A stretch of 27,705 nucleotides of DNA from positions 1-27,705 of the forward strand of contig JBLIMR010000036.1 in the NCBI GenBank assembly GCA_047638815.1, given 5' to 3'. Below the pieces are notes generated by a model that did not search any database, was not told where the DNA came from, and was given only the letters and a program-made list of their open reading frames with translations. Shown in pieces: positions 1-8,037 of this stretch. A program made the translations under genes and the position numbers. The DNA comes from JAJRRH01 sp047638815 (GTDB taxonomy: Bacteria > Bacteroidota > Bacteroidia > Flavobacteriales_D > JABDKJ01). Position 1 is the stretch's first letter; each line of letters starts with the position of its first letter.

Positions 1-25
1 CTCTAACCAGCTGAGCTAAGGAGGA
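1..25 (-). tRNA. 5' end of a tRNA gene, truncated by the window edge (possibly tRNA-Asn)
   Basis: Read on the minus strand, the first 25 bases give a 7-base acceptor strand (TCCTCCT), then TA at tRNA positions 8-9, then a D-arm GCTC-AGCTGGTTA-GAG, which is a standard tRNA 5' half. The anticodon, T-arm and 3' half lie outside the window. The TCCTC start is typical of bacterial tRNA-Asn, but without the anticodon the identity is only a guess. The gene is divergent from the kinase gene that follows. Confidence 0.75.
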
Positions 26-79
26 ATTTGTTCCCTTAAAAGGGTCGGCAAAATTAATTTAAAGTTTATAATTAAACAA

Positions 80-87
80 TACATTTG
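80..87 (+). promoter_or_regulatory. Bacteroidota -7 promoter element for the PfkB kinase gene
   Basis: TACATTTG matches the Bacteroidota -7 consensus TAnnTTTG and lies 14 bases before the ATG. No clear -33 TTG is seen at the expected distance. Transcription would start near 92-95, giving a very short leader. Confidence 0.55.
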
Positions 88-101
88 CACAAAATAATTT
101 C

Positions 102-1037
102 ATGAGTATAATTAGTGTAGGTACTGTGGCATTTGATGCCATAGAAACACCATTTGGTAAAAGAGACAAAGTAGTAGGTGGAGCCGCGACCTATATAAGT
201 TTAGCAGCTTCATTTTTCCATCAACCGGTTAATTTAATTTCGGTTATTGGAGATGATTATGACCAAGAAACATTGTCTAAAATGAGGGCAAGAAACATAA
301 ATCTTGACGGATTGCAAGTTAAAGAAGGCGAAAAATCCTTCTTTTGGTCAGGAAAATATCATTATGATCTCAATACAAGAGATACACTGGAAACTCAGCT
401 AAATGTCCTTGAAAATTTTGACCCGGTAGTTCCTGAATCTTATCAAGACAGTGAATATGTTATGTTGGGTAATTTGGCCCCAGCTGTTCAACAGTCCGTA
501 ATAAAACAAATGAAAAAGCGTCCGAAACTGATTGTTATGGATACCATGAATTTTTGGATGGACATAGCTATGGATGAGCTTAAAGAAACTATAGGAATGG
601 TTGATGTCCTTTCTATAAATGACGAAGAAGCACGTCAATTATCTGGGGAATATTCTCTGGTAACTGCGGCCATGGAGATTCTAGCGATGGGCCCTAAATA
701 TCTTATTATAAAGAAAGGCGAGCATGGAGCTCTATTGTTTGATAAGAATCAAGTCTTCTTTGCACCAGCCTTGCCTTTGGAACTTGTGATGGATCCTACT
801 GGAGCTGGAGATACGTTTGCTGGTGGATTCATGGGTTACATTGCAAGTAAAAACGACATTTCATTTGACACTATGAAAAATGGCATCATCGCTGGATCAG
901 CCTTAGCTTCTTTTACTTGCGAAAAATTCGGTCCCGAAAGACTACTGGAAATAGATTCATCGGATATTAAGAAAAGAATAGCGGAGTTTGAATCCCTGAT
1001 TAAATTCAACTTCGATTTGGACGCACTTCTGGACTAA
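102..1037 (+). CDS. PfkB-family sugar/nucleoside kinase
   Basis: This is a 311-residue cytosolic ribokinase/PfkB-fold kinase that would phosphorylate a sugar or nucleoside hydroxyl with ATP. The N-terminal substrate-side glycine motif (VGGAATYIS, about residues 25-33) and the C-terminal family signature DPTGAGDTFAGG (D231 to about 242, with D237 as the predicted catalytic base) are both intact, and the length is normal. The substrate cannot be read from sequence: such proteins are often just called 'sugar kinase' in Bacteroidota. The ATG at 102 follows a good -7 promoter element. The gene ends convergently with the T9SS gene on the other strand; the two stop codons share bases 1034-1037 (CTAA read both ways), so there is no intergenic terminator. 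Confidence 0.88.
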   Translation: MSIISVGTVAFDAIETPFGKRDKVVGGAATYISLAASFFHQPVNLISVIGDDYDQETLSKMRARNINLDGLQVKEGEKSFFWSGKYHYDLNTRDTLETQLNVLENFDPVVPESYQDSEYVMLGNLAPAVQQSVIKQMKKRPKLIVMDTMNFWMDIAMDELKETIGMVDVLSINDEEARQLSGEYSLVTAAMEILAMGPKYLIIKKGEHGALLFDKNQVFFAPALPLELVMDPTGAGDTFAGGFMGYIASKNDISFDTMKNGIIAGSALASFTCEKFGPERLLEIDSSDIKKRIAEFESLIKFNFDLDALLD

Positions 1038-2512
1038 TCCTTAATTACTTTTTCCACAGATAACAGACCATTTTCATCAAAACATTTGATGAGATAAAGA
1101 CCTGAAGAGAGATTCTTAAAATCGAAGTTCATATTTCCTTTAAAAATCGGGAAATGTCTTTCACTAATTACCGTTCCGTTTGAATTTACAATTTGAATAT
1201 AGGAAATGGGTTGAGGTGAATTAATACTAACTGTTTCGTGAAATGGATTCGGAAATATTGTCAGCTCTTGAGTCTCCACTTCTTCAATCCCATTTAGTAA
1301 ACAAATGTTATCCGGATCAACAACTTGAAGATAGAGATCCATAGAATTGCTAAGTGTTGAAACGAGGCAATTGTTGTCTGATTCTGCAAACAGTTGAATC
1401 AAAAAGTAGTTCCCAATGTAATCACAGGGAATACTATCCCAATTTAGTTGGATATTAATTGAGTTTGAGCCCGTAACAATAATATCAATTGTTGCTGGTG
1501 ATTCAAAATCTTCGTTTAATATTTCTCCAACAGCAGATGAGATTATTTCTCCATTTGGCACTGAAACGATGATGTTCACGGTGTTGTCAATTACAGGAAC
1601 AACCAGAGTTGTATCGACAGCATTAAAATTTATAAATTGTGGTGCTGTTGGAATATTACAAATTGTTGATACCAATTGTAATTCACGTCTTATTGTACCT
1701 AACAATAAATCATTACGATATTCGTCAACGGCAATGGCTATTGCAAATAGCCATTGAACTGCTGGATTTGTCAGGAGCATCCCGGTTTGGCTGTTTATTG
1801 ACATAGGAGGATTTCCTCCACAGATGTTATTTAATGCATAAGGAGCTAGCCATTGAGTTTCAGTATGAGGTTTCGGACCTCCTGCATTTGGAGCTGGATT
1901 TCCTACTACAGTAGGAAGAACTGAAAGATCTCCTTTTATGGGTGTTTCAAGTCTATAAACCAAAGAATCACCATTAAAGTCTATAGCATTATCTCCGTTG
2001 ATGCACAAGTAGCCATCCTTAGGGTAAGGCGAAAATGTGGGGGTGGAGTTTTCAAATGCCGGATCTGCTATAGTTACAAGAAAAACGATCCCAACATCCC
2101 CTGAATATGCAAGATTATTGATTCCTTCGTTTCGACAGCACCTTTCCCAAGTAAAATAATAACCGTTAGAATTATCATCTATTGTTACAACTGTAGAATA
2201 TAATCCTATCTCAAGACAGATGTATGGAGTAAAGCAATCATCGCCAAGAGGAGTTGGAACAATGCTATCTAAGTCCATAGTGAAATCACGACCTGGAAGC
2301 GCTAGATTTTCGCCTTCTTCATAAACTGATATATTGATTGGATTATCAAATCCAGTTCCATTGGGATTAGAGCAGTCTCTGAATAATGACAACTGGACAA
2401 GAAAATCATTATTATTTAGATGCTCAACGGCAAAATCCCCACCAATTATATGAGTAGTATCTGCATCTATTGGAGCAAGAATTAGTGCAATTAGAATTAA
2501 GAATCTCTTTAT
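1034..2512 (-). CDS. Secreted T9SS type A sorting-domain protein; apparent ATA start, possibly decaying paralogue
   Basis: This is a secreted protein of about 492 residues if read from ATA at 2510-2512. That reading gives a signal peptide (KRFLILIALILAP) followed by THIIGGDFAVEH, which aligns with the N-terminus of the neighbouring 723-residue protein. An in-frame TAA (2513-2515) sits directly upstream, so no ATG is available; the next standard start is a TTG at 2390-2392, which would remove the signal peptide. The body matches the neighbour to about residue 400. The C-terminus (from about LTIFPNPFHETVSI to VEKVIKD) is a T9SS type A sorting domain (Por secretion system, cleaved on export), unlike the neighbour's type B domain. 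It also lacks five residues around the neighbour's ATDVDGDS motif. It is either a functional gene with a rare start or an early pseudogene. The adhesin/structural role is inferred. Confidence 0.75.
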   Translation of the reverse strand: MKRFLILIALILAPIDADTTHIIGGDFAVEHLNNNDFLVQLSLFRDCSNPNGTGFDNPINISVYEEGENLALPGRDFTMDLDSIVPTPLGDDCFTPYICLEIGLYSTVVTIDDNSNGYYFTWERCCRNEGINNLAYSGDVGIVFLVTIADPAFENSTPTFSPYPKDGYLCINGDNAIDFNGDSLVYRLETPIKGDLSVLPTVVGNPAPNAGGPKPHTETQWLAPYALNNICGGNPPMSINSQTGMLLTNPAVQWLFAIAIAVDEYRNDLLLGTIRRELQLVSTICNIPTAPQFINFNAVDTTLVVPVIDNTVNIIVSVPNGEIISSAVGEILNEDFESPATIDIIVTGSNSINIQLNWDSIPCDYIGNYFLIQLFAESDNNCLVSTLSNSMDLYLQVVDPDNICLLNGIEEVETQELTIFPNPFHETVSINSPQPISYIQIVNSNGTVISERHFPIFKGNMNFDFKNLSSGLYLIKCFDENGLLSVEKVIKD

Positions 2513-2537
2513 TTAGCGGGATCTATTAAACTGTAAT

Positions 2538-4709
2538 TTATCTAAACAGATGAATGGATTCGGTATACTCTTTGGGTTCATCGTAATATTTATAAGTTAG
2601 TATTACGTAATACACACCTTCAGCTACATCATTGCCATTATTTTTTCCATCCCAATGCTGATCACGATTTTGGGTTTGAAAGATTACATTTCCCCATCTA
2701 TTGAAAATGGATAGATTATAATCTGAAATACAATATTCAGGAGTATAGGCAATCCTGTAGGTCTCATTGAAAACATCTCCATTGGGGGTAAAAACATTTG
2801 GAATGGTGTCTGGTTCACCATCAGTTGTAGGGAACAAGTTTATGGTCACCCTTTTTTGAGTTTCTTGAATGATTTCACAATTTTTTGTAACCACCGTGAA
2901 GTCAATGTTATATATACCTGGGTCTATTTCATCACATTGGGGAGTCCAACAGAATTCTGATTCTACGACAAAAATCGAGGATGTATCACTAAAAGTCGCC
3001 ATGTTCTGAGCGCTAAAAGGATAGGTATTCCTGTCAACGAATAAAGTAAGCGTATCAATATTGTTACCATCCTCAGCCCTTACATTAAAACATCGCTCCT
3101 CTCCATTGATATCATACAACATAATACTATCAGGAGACACAATCACTGTGGGATCATCCGTTGGAAATATTACATTTAAATCCATATTAAACAGCGTAGT
3201 ATCCTGCACCTCACAATATGTTGTAACCGTTTGAAAAGTTACGTTATAGGGTTCATCACGAATGTCATCGCAGGTTATGACCCAAGAGAAATCGGAAGAA
3301 ACCAAGTTATTGGCTGTGTCCCCTTCAAAGACAATAGGATTAGTCCCATTTATGTCACTTAACATGCTAAGTGACAGCGTATCAGTTGGATTGCCGTCAT
3401 TTACGATAACAGGGAAACCGTAGGTGTCATTTTGACCAAAAACAATATCATAGGAATCAACTACAGGCAATAGGTAATTAGTCGCAACATTCGGATCAAC
3501 TACTATTTCGACATATAGATCCAAAGTGTTGGTTAAGATAGTATCTAAACAATCGGAGAACGCTTCAGCATAGAATTCCAAAAGAAATACATCACCGACA
3601 AAATCGCAAGGAATACTGTCCCATTCAAATTGTAAAGTAAGTTGGTTGTCACCAGAGCCTATTGTATCAATATAAGCCAATGGTTCAAACCCTTGTAAAA
3701 TAATGTCACCAGAAACTGAGGCATTAATATTACTGCCTGTTGCTTCCACAACAATGTTTACAAGATTGTCTACTATTGGATAAACTTGAATGGTATCTAT
3801 TGGCTCAAAATTTACAAATTGTGGAGGTACTGGAAGTGCACAAAGAGTCGATTCCAATTGAATTTCCCTTCGAATCGTACTTATTAAATTTCCATCTCGA
3901 TACTCATCAATCGCAATGGCAAGGACATAGAACCCTATATCGTCAGGGTTGGCTGTCAAAATACCAGTCTCACTATCAATCGACATAGGAGGCGTACCAT
4001 CACAAATATTTGTTAGATCATAAGGTGCGAGCCAAGAGCATTCGAGATGCGGTTTTGGCCCTCCAAGATTAGGCGCTGGTACTGGATTTCCTATATCTCC
4101 ATCACCTGATAATTCTCCTTGCAACGGTGTTTCTAACCTATAAACCAATGAATCACCATCTACATCTGTAGCGCTAAAATCAATAGCATTGGTCCCATTG
4201 ATACACAAATATCCATCGGTGGGATAAGGCTGAAAAATAGGTGTTGAATTATCAATGGAGGGGTCTGCTACGGTTACCAAAAATACCATTCCAGCATCCA
4301 TAGGATCTACAATATTAGTAATGCTTGGGTTTCTACAACATCTTTCCCATGTAAAGTAATAACCAGTTTCAAAATCAGGAAGTGTGATTGTGGTAATATA
4401 TGTGCCTATTTCCAGACAAATACCCGGTGTAAAACAATTATCTCCCAAAGTTGGAAATACAGCATCATTCAATGTCATATCAATGTCTAATTCTGGTCGA
4501 GGAACATCCGTTCCTTCTTCATACGCAGAGACATGAATTGTTGGGTCTAATGGAGCACCCGCACCCCCACAATCTCTAAATAATGTGAGGGTAACTTCGA
4601 AAGTACTATCTGATATATGCTGCACTGTAAAGTCACCGCCAATAATATGTGTCGCCCCAACATAATTAAATGCGATTAGAAAAATAATTGAAGCCAGGAT
4701 CTTTTTCAT
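2538..4709 (-). CDS. Large secreted protein with T9SS type B (gliding-motility-associated) C-terminal domain
   Basis: This 723-residue exported protein has a signal peptide (residues 1-19), a THIIGGDF opening and an N-terminal region shared with the downstream paralogue. Three spaced modules each carry an F-W...CD core followed by a second Cys (starting about residues 362, 473 and 585) and look like beta-sandwich repeats. From about residue 636 (PNVFTPNGD, NRWGNVIF, HWDGKNNG, GVYYVILTY) it has the gliding-motility-associated C-terminal domain used as a T9SS sorting signal. Proteins of this layout are exported to the cell surface or medium by T9SS; many are large adhesins, but no partner gene for gliding is in the window. 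The gene is upstream of its paralogue on the same strand with 25 bases between the stop and the paralogue's ATA, suggesting cotranscription. The start ATG is clear from the signal peptide. Confidence 0.85.
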   Translation of the reverse strand: MKKILASIIFLIAFNYVGATHIIGGDFTVQHISDSTFEVTLTLFRDCGGAGAPLDPTIHVSAYEEGTDVPRPELDIDMTLNDAVFPTLGDNCFTPGICLEIGTYITTITLPDFETGYYFTWERCCRNPSITNIVDPMDAGMVFLVTVADPSIDNSTPIFQPYPTDGYLCINGTNAIDFSATDVDGDSLVYRLETPLQGELSGDGDIGNPVPAPNLGGPKPHLECSWLAPYDLTNICDGTPPMSIDSETGILTANPDDIGFYVLAIAIDEYRDGNLISTIRREIQLESTLCALPVPPQFVNFEPIDTIQVYPIVDNLVNIVVEATGSNINASVSGDIILQGFEPLAYIDTIGSGDNQLTLQFEWDSIPCDFVGDVFLLEFYAEAFSDCLDTILTNTLDLYVEIVVDPNVATNYLLPVVDSYDIVFGQNDTYGFPVIVNDGNPTDTLSLSMLSDINGTNPIVFEGDTANNLVSSDFSWVITCDDIRDEPYNVTFQTVTTYCEVQDTTLFNMDLNVIFPTDDPTVIVSPDSIMLYDINGEERCFNVRAEDGNNIDTLTLFVDRNTYPFSAQNMATFSDTSSIFVVESEFCWTPQCDEIDPGIYNIDFTVVTKNCEIIQETQKRVTINLFPTTDGEPDTIPNVFTPNGDVFNETYRIAYTPEYCISDYNLSIFNRWGNVIFQTQNRDQHWDGKNNGNDVAEGVYYVILTYKYYDEPKEYTESIHLFR

Positions 4710-4783
4710 AAGGAAAGGATTAATTTATAAAGATATAAGATATCCGCAATTACTCATTAATATTGAAGACAAACATGATTCTG

Positions 4784-5341
4784 TTAGCCCTCCAACATAT
4801 CATCAACACCAGATTCTTCTTTCAAGCTCTTCAGTTTTTCTAAACCTTTCTGTACCCATTCACTGTTCTGTAGAAATGGCATAACTGTCGGAGATAATTT
4901 TGTTAAAGGCTCAAAGAACATCGAATCATCACTAACGCTGTCAGGTAAAAAATTGTATTTCTCATTCCAACCATTTAGGGTTACTAAAATAATGCTGATA
5001 ATCATGGCAACCTTTAGCCCGGAAAAGAATGCTCCACCCAATTTATTGACAAAGGATAAGGCAACAAGGTCAATCATTTTTTCAATCATTTTACCGATGA
5101 AATATATCAACCCAACGATTAGTATAAATGTGACCGCAAAAGACACAATACCCAAGTTTTGTTCAGACATATTGAAATACTCTGTGAGATATTGCCCTGT
5201 GACACCTGATAGTTTTATAGCACCATAGACTCCAAGTACAAGTGAAACGAGCGAAGTGATTTCTATTATGAGCCCTTTTTTATACCCTCTGTACAGTGCC
5301 CATAGAATGGGAACCAAAAAAACAATATCCAATAAATGCAT
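4784..5341 (-). CDS. cvpA: CvpA family inner-membrane protein
   Basis: This 185-residue protein has about four hydrophobic segments (residues 5-20, 28-48, 60-85 and 102-122) and a hydrophilic C-terminal tail rich in Lys and Glu. The opening LDIVFLVPILWALYRGYKKGLI and the later glycine-rich helix pair are typical of CvpA (colicin V production) proteins. The molecular function of the family is not firmly known; links to envelope homeostasis and purF expression come from enterobacteria. Length is normal. It is transcribed in the same direction as the T9SS genes, but a 74-base gap lies between it and them, so cotranscription is uncertain. The start ATG gives the usual N-terminus. Confidence 0.85.
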   Translation of the reverse strand: MHLLDIVFLVPILWALYRGYKKGLIIEITSLVSLVLGVYGAIKLSGVTGQYLTEYFNMSEQNLGIVSFAVTFILIVGLIYFIGKMIEKMIDLVALSFVNKLGGAFFSGLKVAMIISIILVTLNGWNEKYNFLPDSVSDDSMFFEPLTKLSPTVMPFLQNSEWVQKGLEKLKSLKEESGVDDMLEG

Positions 5342-5467
5342 TTTCTCTATTTTGATGAAAGTTAGACATTATCGTTTCCCCACTTTTCGACTTATTTTTC
5401 TTTTAGAAAAAACTCATTGTGGATTTCACTGGTTCACACACCAAACATATAATTATATCTTCGTGAC

Positions 5468-5809
5468 ATGGATTTTGTCTTTGAAAAGGAGTGGAAAAAT
5501 TTACTTCAAAGTGAGTTTTCTGGATTTGACTTAGCGGACGAACTTGAAGCGGTATTGTTTGTCTTAGGAATTCAGGTTTTAGGTCAAGGTAATAGAAAGT
5601 ACAGTAAGGACGATAAGATTAACCTTATGCATATCGCGGTTTGCACGATACTAGTACCCTACGAGTTTTACAATTATATTGGTTTGGATGAGCAAGGATG
5701 GCCACACTTCGAAGTGGTAAAGGAGCTTCCTAATCTTACAGGTGTAGAACAGGAACGTTTTCTAAAAGAAGCCATAATTTCATACTTCCGTTCAGCAAAG
5801 AATAATTAG
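5468..5809 (+). CDS. Conserved small hypothetical protein
   Basis: This is a 113-residue acidic protein with no signal peptide and no transmembrane segment. The sequence (for example FSGFDLADELEAVLFVLGIQVLGQG, MHIAVCTILVPYEFYNYIG, GWPHFEVVKELP) looks like a compact helical globular domain and its composition is that of a real protein. I do not recognise a named family; I believe similar proteins occur in other Bacteroidota but cannot verify it here. It is divergent from cvpA. Its stop TAG overlaps the stop of the convergent lipoprotein gene (5806-5809). A weak -7-like TATCTTCG lies just before the ATG. Confidence 0.7.
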   Translation: MDFVFEKEWKNLLQSEFSGFDLADELEAVLFVLGIQVLGQGNRKYSKDDKINLMHIAVCTILVPYEFYNYIGLDEQGWPHFEVVKELPNLTGVEQERFLKEAIISYFRSAKNN

Positions 5810-6183
5810 TTAACGATTATTCTTGCTTCCGTAATTTCTTCAGGCTCTACTTTTAAAACTCCTTCGTAGATTGTGTCATTAAAAGTTACAGAGACATTGA
5901 GAACGGCAAATCCAGCTTGCCCTAATTCATATTCATCAGTAAAATCAAATTTGGCCTGACCATTTCCATCTGTTATAATATCTCTATCAATGGCGATTTC
6001 TTGAACCTCTCCTTGATTATTATCACTTCCTTCACCATACATACGTACAAAAAATCCGGCTTGAGGGATGTTTGTGATATCGACAACCGTAATTATTGCT
6101 ATAGTATCCTCTTCTTTACGACAAGAAACTAATGTCAATAGAAGTAAGGCAAAAATGAAAAAATGTGTTCTCTTAAAACTCAT
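5806..6183 (-). CDS. Small lipoprotein of unknown function
   Basis: This 125-residue predicted lipoprotein has the signal KRTHFFIFALLLLTLVSC, with the lipobox LVSC placing the lipidated Cys at residue 21, followed by charged RKEED. The remainder (residues 30-125) is a beta-rich stretch with alternating polar and hydrophobic residues and a DGNGQAKFDF turn, resembling a small Ig-like or carboxypeptidase-regulatory-like sandwich. It probably sits in the outer membrane. It is divergent from the cyclophilin gene, with back-to-back promoter elements between them, and ends in a 4-base overlap with the convergent hypothetical gene. No specific function can be assigned. Confidence 0.75.
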   Translation of the reverse strand: MSFKRTHFFIFALLLLTLVSCRKEEDTIAIITVVDITNIPQAGFFVRMYGEGSDNNQGEVQEIAIDRDIITDGNGQAKFDFTDEYELGQAGFAVLNVSVTFNDTIYEGVLKVEPEEITEARIIVN

Positions 6184-6196
6184 AGTATTGAATTGT

Positions 6197-6204
6197 TATC
6201 TTTG
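6197..6204 (+). promoter_or_regulatory. Bacteroidota -7 element for the cyclophilin-pheS operon
   Basis: TATCTTTG matches TAnnTTTG. It would start transcription near 6210, leaving a leader of about 55 bases before the cyclophilin ATG. No good -33 TTG is present at the usual spacing. Confidence 0.4.
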
Positions 6205-6230
6205 TCGTTTAGCTAAGGTAGCGTAATGTG

Positions 6231-6238
6231 CAAATATA
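6231..6238 (-). promoter_or_regulatory. Bacteroidota -7 element for the lipoprotein gene
   Basis: On the minus strand TATATTTG matches TAnnTTTG, about 47 bases before the lipoprotein ATG. It crosses the oppositely directed element at 6197-6204, so the two promoters would give overlapping divergent transcripts. Confidence 0.4.
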
Positions 6239-6265
6239 GTCAATAGAAAAAGAAAAGTATAACTC

Positions 6266-6985
6266 ATGATTCAAAAAAACACAAAAGATTGGATTTTCAA
6301 AAACTTTAAAGTCCTTATTCTCATAGGACTAATCCCGCTGGGATACGTCTTTACAAACGCTTCATTTAAGGGTAAAAAGCCAAAAATTGTTCTTATTACT
6401 ACCAGTTTTGGTGATATGAAAGTTAAACTATATGATGACACTCCGATTCACAGAGATAATTTCTTGAAACTGGTTGAAGAGTCTTATTATGACAGCACTT
6501 TATTTCATAGAGTAATCAAAGGATTCATGATTCAGGGTGGAGATCCAAACTCTAAGGGTGCAGAATCTTTACAGAGACTTGGTGCTGGAGGTCCTGGATA
6601 TACATTAGAAGCAGAGATTCTTCCACAATACATCCATAAAAAAGGGGCTTTATCAGCGGCAAGACAAGGAGATAGAGTGAATCCAGAAAAAAGATCATCA
6701 GGAAGTCAGTTTTACGTTGTACAAGGTAAGACGTACACTGAGGCAGGGATTGAATCTTTGCAATTGAAAAAGGCACAAGGAAACTCTAATTCTACGTATA
6801 CGGATGAGCAGAAAAAACTGTACGAGTCTATTGGAGGAACGCCACATTTGGACGGAGATTACACCGTTTTTGGTGAAGTGATAGAAGGATTGAATATTAT
6901 TGATTCCATTGCCAATGTATCAACAGCCAAGGGTGATAGACCTTTAGAGGACGTTATCATGCACATGAAAATAGTTAAGAAATAA
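6266..6985 (+). CDS. Membrane-anchored cyclophilin-type peptidyl-prolyl isomerase
   Basis: This 239-residue protein has one N-terminal hydrophobic segment (about residues 14-31) that acts as an uncleaved anchor or signal peptide, then a cyclophilin domain. Conserved elements are FHRVIKGFMIQGGDP (R82 is the predicted catalytic Arg), GALSAARQ and QFYVVQGK. A Lys/Tyr-rich insertion (about residues 150-190) precedes DYTVFGEVIEGLNIID, a layout I associate with Bacteroidota enzymes. It should catalyse prolyl cis-trans isomerisation and assist folding in the periplasm. Its stop overlaps the pheS start in TAATG (6983-6987), which implies cotranscription and probably translational coupling. The start ATG at 6266 keeps the anchor. 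Confidence 0.9.
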   Translation: MIQKNTKDWIFKNFKVLILIGLIPLGYVFTNASFKGKKPKIVLITTSFGDMKVKLYDDTPIHRDNFLKLVEESYYDSTLFHRVIKGFMIQGGDPNSKGAESLQRLGAGGPGYTLEAEILPQYIHKKGALSAARQGDRVNPEKRSSGSQFYVVQGKTYTEAGIESLQLKKAQGNSNSTYTDEQKKLYESIGGTPHLDGDYTVFGEVIEGLNIIDSIANVSTAKGDRPLEDVIMHMKIVKK

Positions 6986-7998
6986 TGAAGGAGAGAATAG
7001 AGGCGCTAAGAGGAAAGGTTGAGGAATTCAAAGGGGAAAATTTGGAGGCCATAGAAAACTTCAGAATCAGTATTCTTGGTCGAAAAGGTGAATTGAAAGC
7101 GCTGTATGAGGAATTCAAAAGTGTTCCTAATGAACTCAAAAGAGAAGTGGGGCAGCAATTGAATATTCTTAACAAATCTGTAACGGAGAAAATCGAAAGA
7201 TTAAAATCTGATATGAAGGTTACCGAAGGTGTTGACCCTTCTTTTGATAAAACACGACCAGGAGGTATTCTGGAATTAGGTTCGAGACATCCTATTTCCT
7301 TGGTGCGAAATGAAATTGTAGATATTTTTAGGAGAATTGGCTTTTCCGTTTCGGAAGGGCCCGAAGTTGAAGATGATTGGCATAATTTCTCAGCGCTTAA
7401 TTTTCCACCAGAGCATCCAGCAAGGGATATGCAAGATACATTCTTCATTGAAGATGATATTAGTTTAAGAACCCACACCTCTTCGGTTCAAGTTCGTGTT
7501 ATGGAATCTTCCGAACCACCGATAAGAACAATATCTCCAGGTAGAGTTTTCAGAAATGAAGCCATTTCTGCACGTTCACATTGTATTTTTCATCAGATCG
7601 AAGGGTTGTACATTGACAAAAAGGTGTCTTTTGCAGACCTGAAACAAACGTTGCTTTATTTTGCCAAGGAATTCTTTGGGGATGAAACGAAGATTAGACT
7701 AAGACCTTCTTATTTCCCCTTCACAGAGCCAAGTGCAGAGATGGATGTTTATTGGGGATTAAAGACAGAAACAGATCATAAAATAACCAAAGGAACAGGT
7801 TGGCTTGAGATATTAGGTTGTGGAATGGTAGATCCTAATGTTCTGAAAAACAACAATATTGATCCAGATGAATATTCTGGATTTGCCTTTGGAATGGGAA
7901 TAGAAAGAATAGCAATGTTGAAATATCAAATTGGAGATATTCGAATGCTTTTTGAGAATGATATTGAGTTTTTAAAACAATTCAAATCTGGATTTTAA
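6985..7998 (+). CDS. pheS: Phenylalanine--tRNA ligase alpha subunit
   Basis: This 337-residue class II synthetase subunit has an N-terminal coiled-coil arm (residues 1-80, KERIEALRGKVEEFKGENLEA...), then the catalytic domain with motif 2 region LRTHTSSVQVRVM, FHQIEGLYID, GTGWLEILGCGMVDPNVL and the motif 3 region GFAFGMGIERIAMLKY. It forms an alpha2beta2 enzyme with PheT that attaches Phe to tRNA-Phe. pheT is not in the window, so the two subunits are unlinked here. The start ATG overlaps the cyclophilin stop by one base. Length and motifs are normal. Confidence 0.97.
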   Translation: MKERIEALRGKVEEFKGENLEAIENFRISILGRKGELKALYEEFKSVPNELKREVGQQLNILNKSVTEKIERLKSDMKVTEGVDPSFDKTRPGGILELGSRHPISLVRNEIVDIFRRIGFSVSEGPEVEDDWHNFSALNFPPEHPARDMQDTFFIEDDISLRTHTSSVQVRVMESSEPPIRTISPGRVFRNEAISARSHCIFHQIEGLYIDKKVSFADLKQTLLYFAKEFFGDETKIRLRPSYFPFTEPSAEMDVYWGLKTETDHKITKGTGWLEILGCGMVDPNVLKNNNIDPDEYSGFAFGMGIERIAMLKYQIGDIRMLFENDIEFLKQFKSGF

Positions 7999-8037
7999 TT
8001 GTTTTAGCCGTTATTCCTTAGGATAAGCTTCTTTACA

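Noticed and set aside
399..638. Antisense reading frames inside conserved genes (for example 399-638 minus, 6975-7478 minus, 27036-27584 plus)
   Set aside because: They lie opposite well-supported genes, have no recognisable motifs and show composition expected of complementary-strand shadows.
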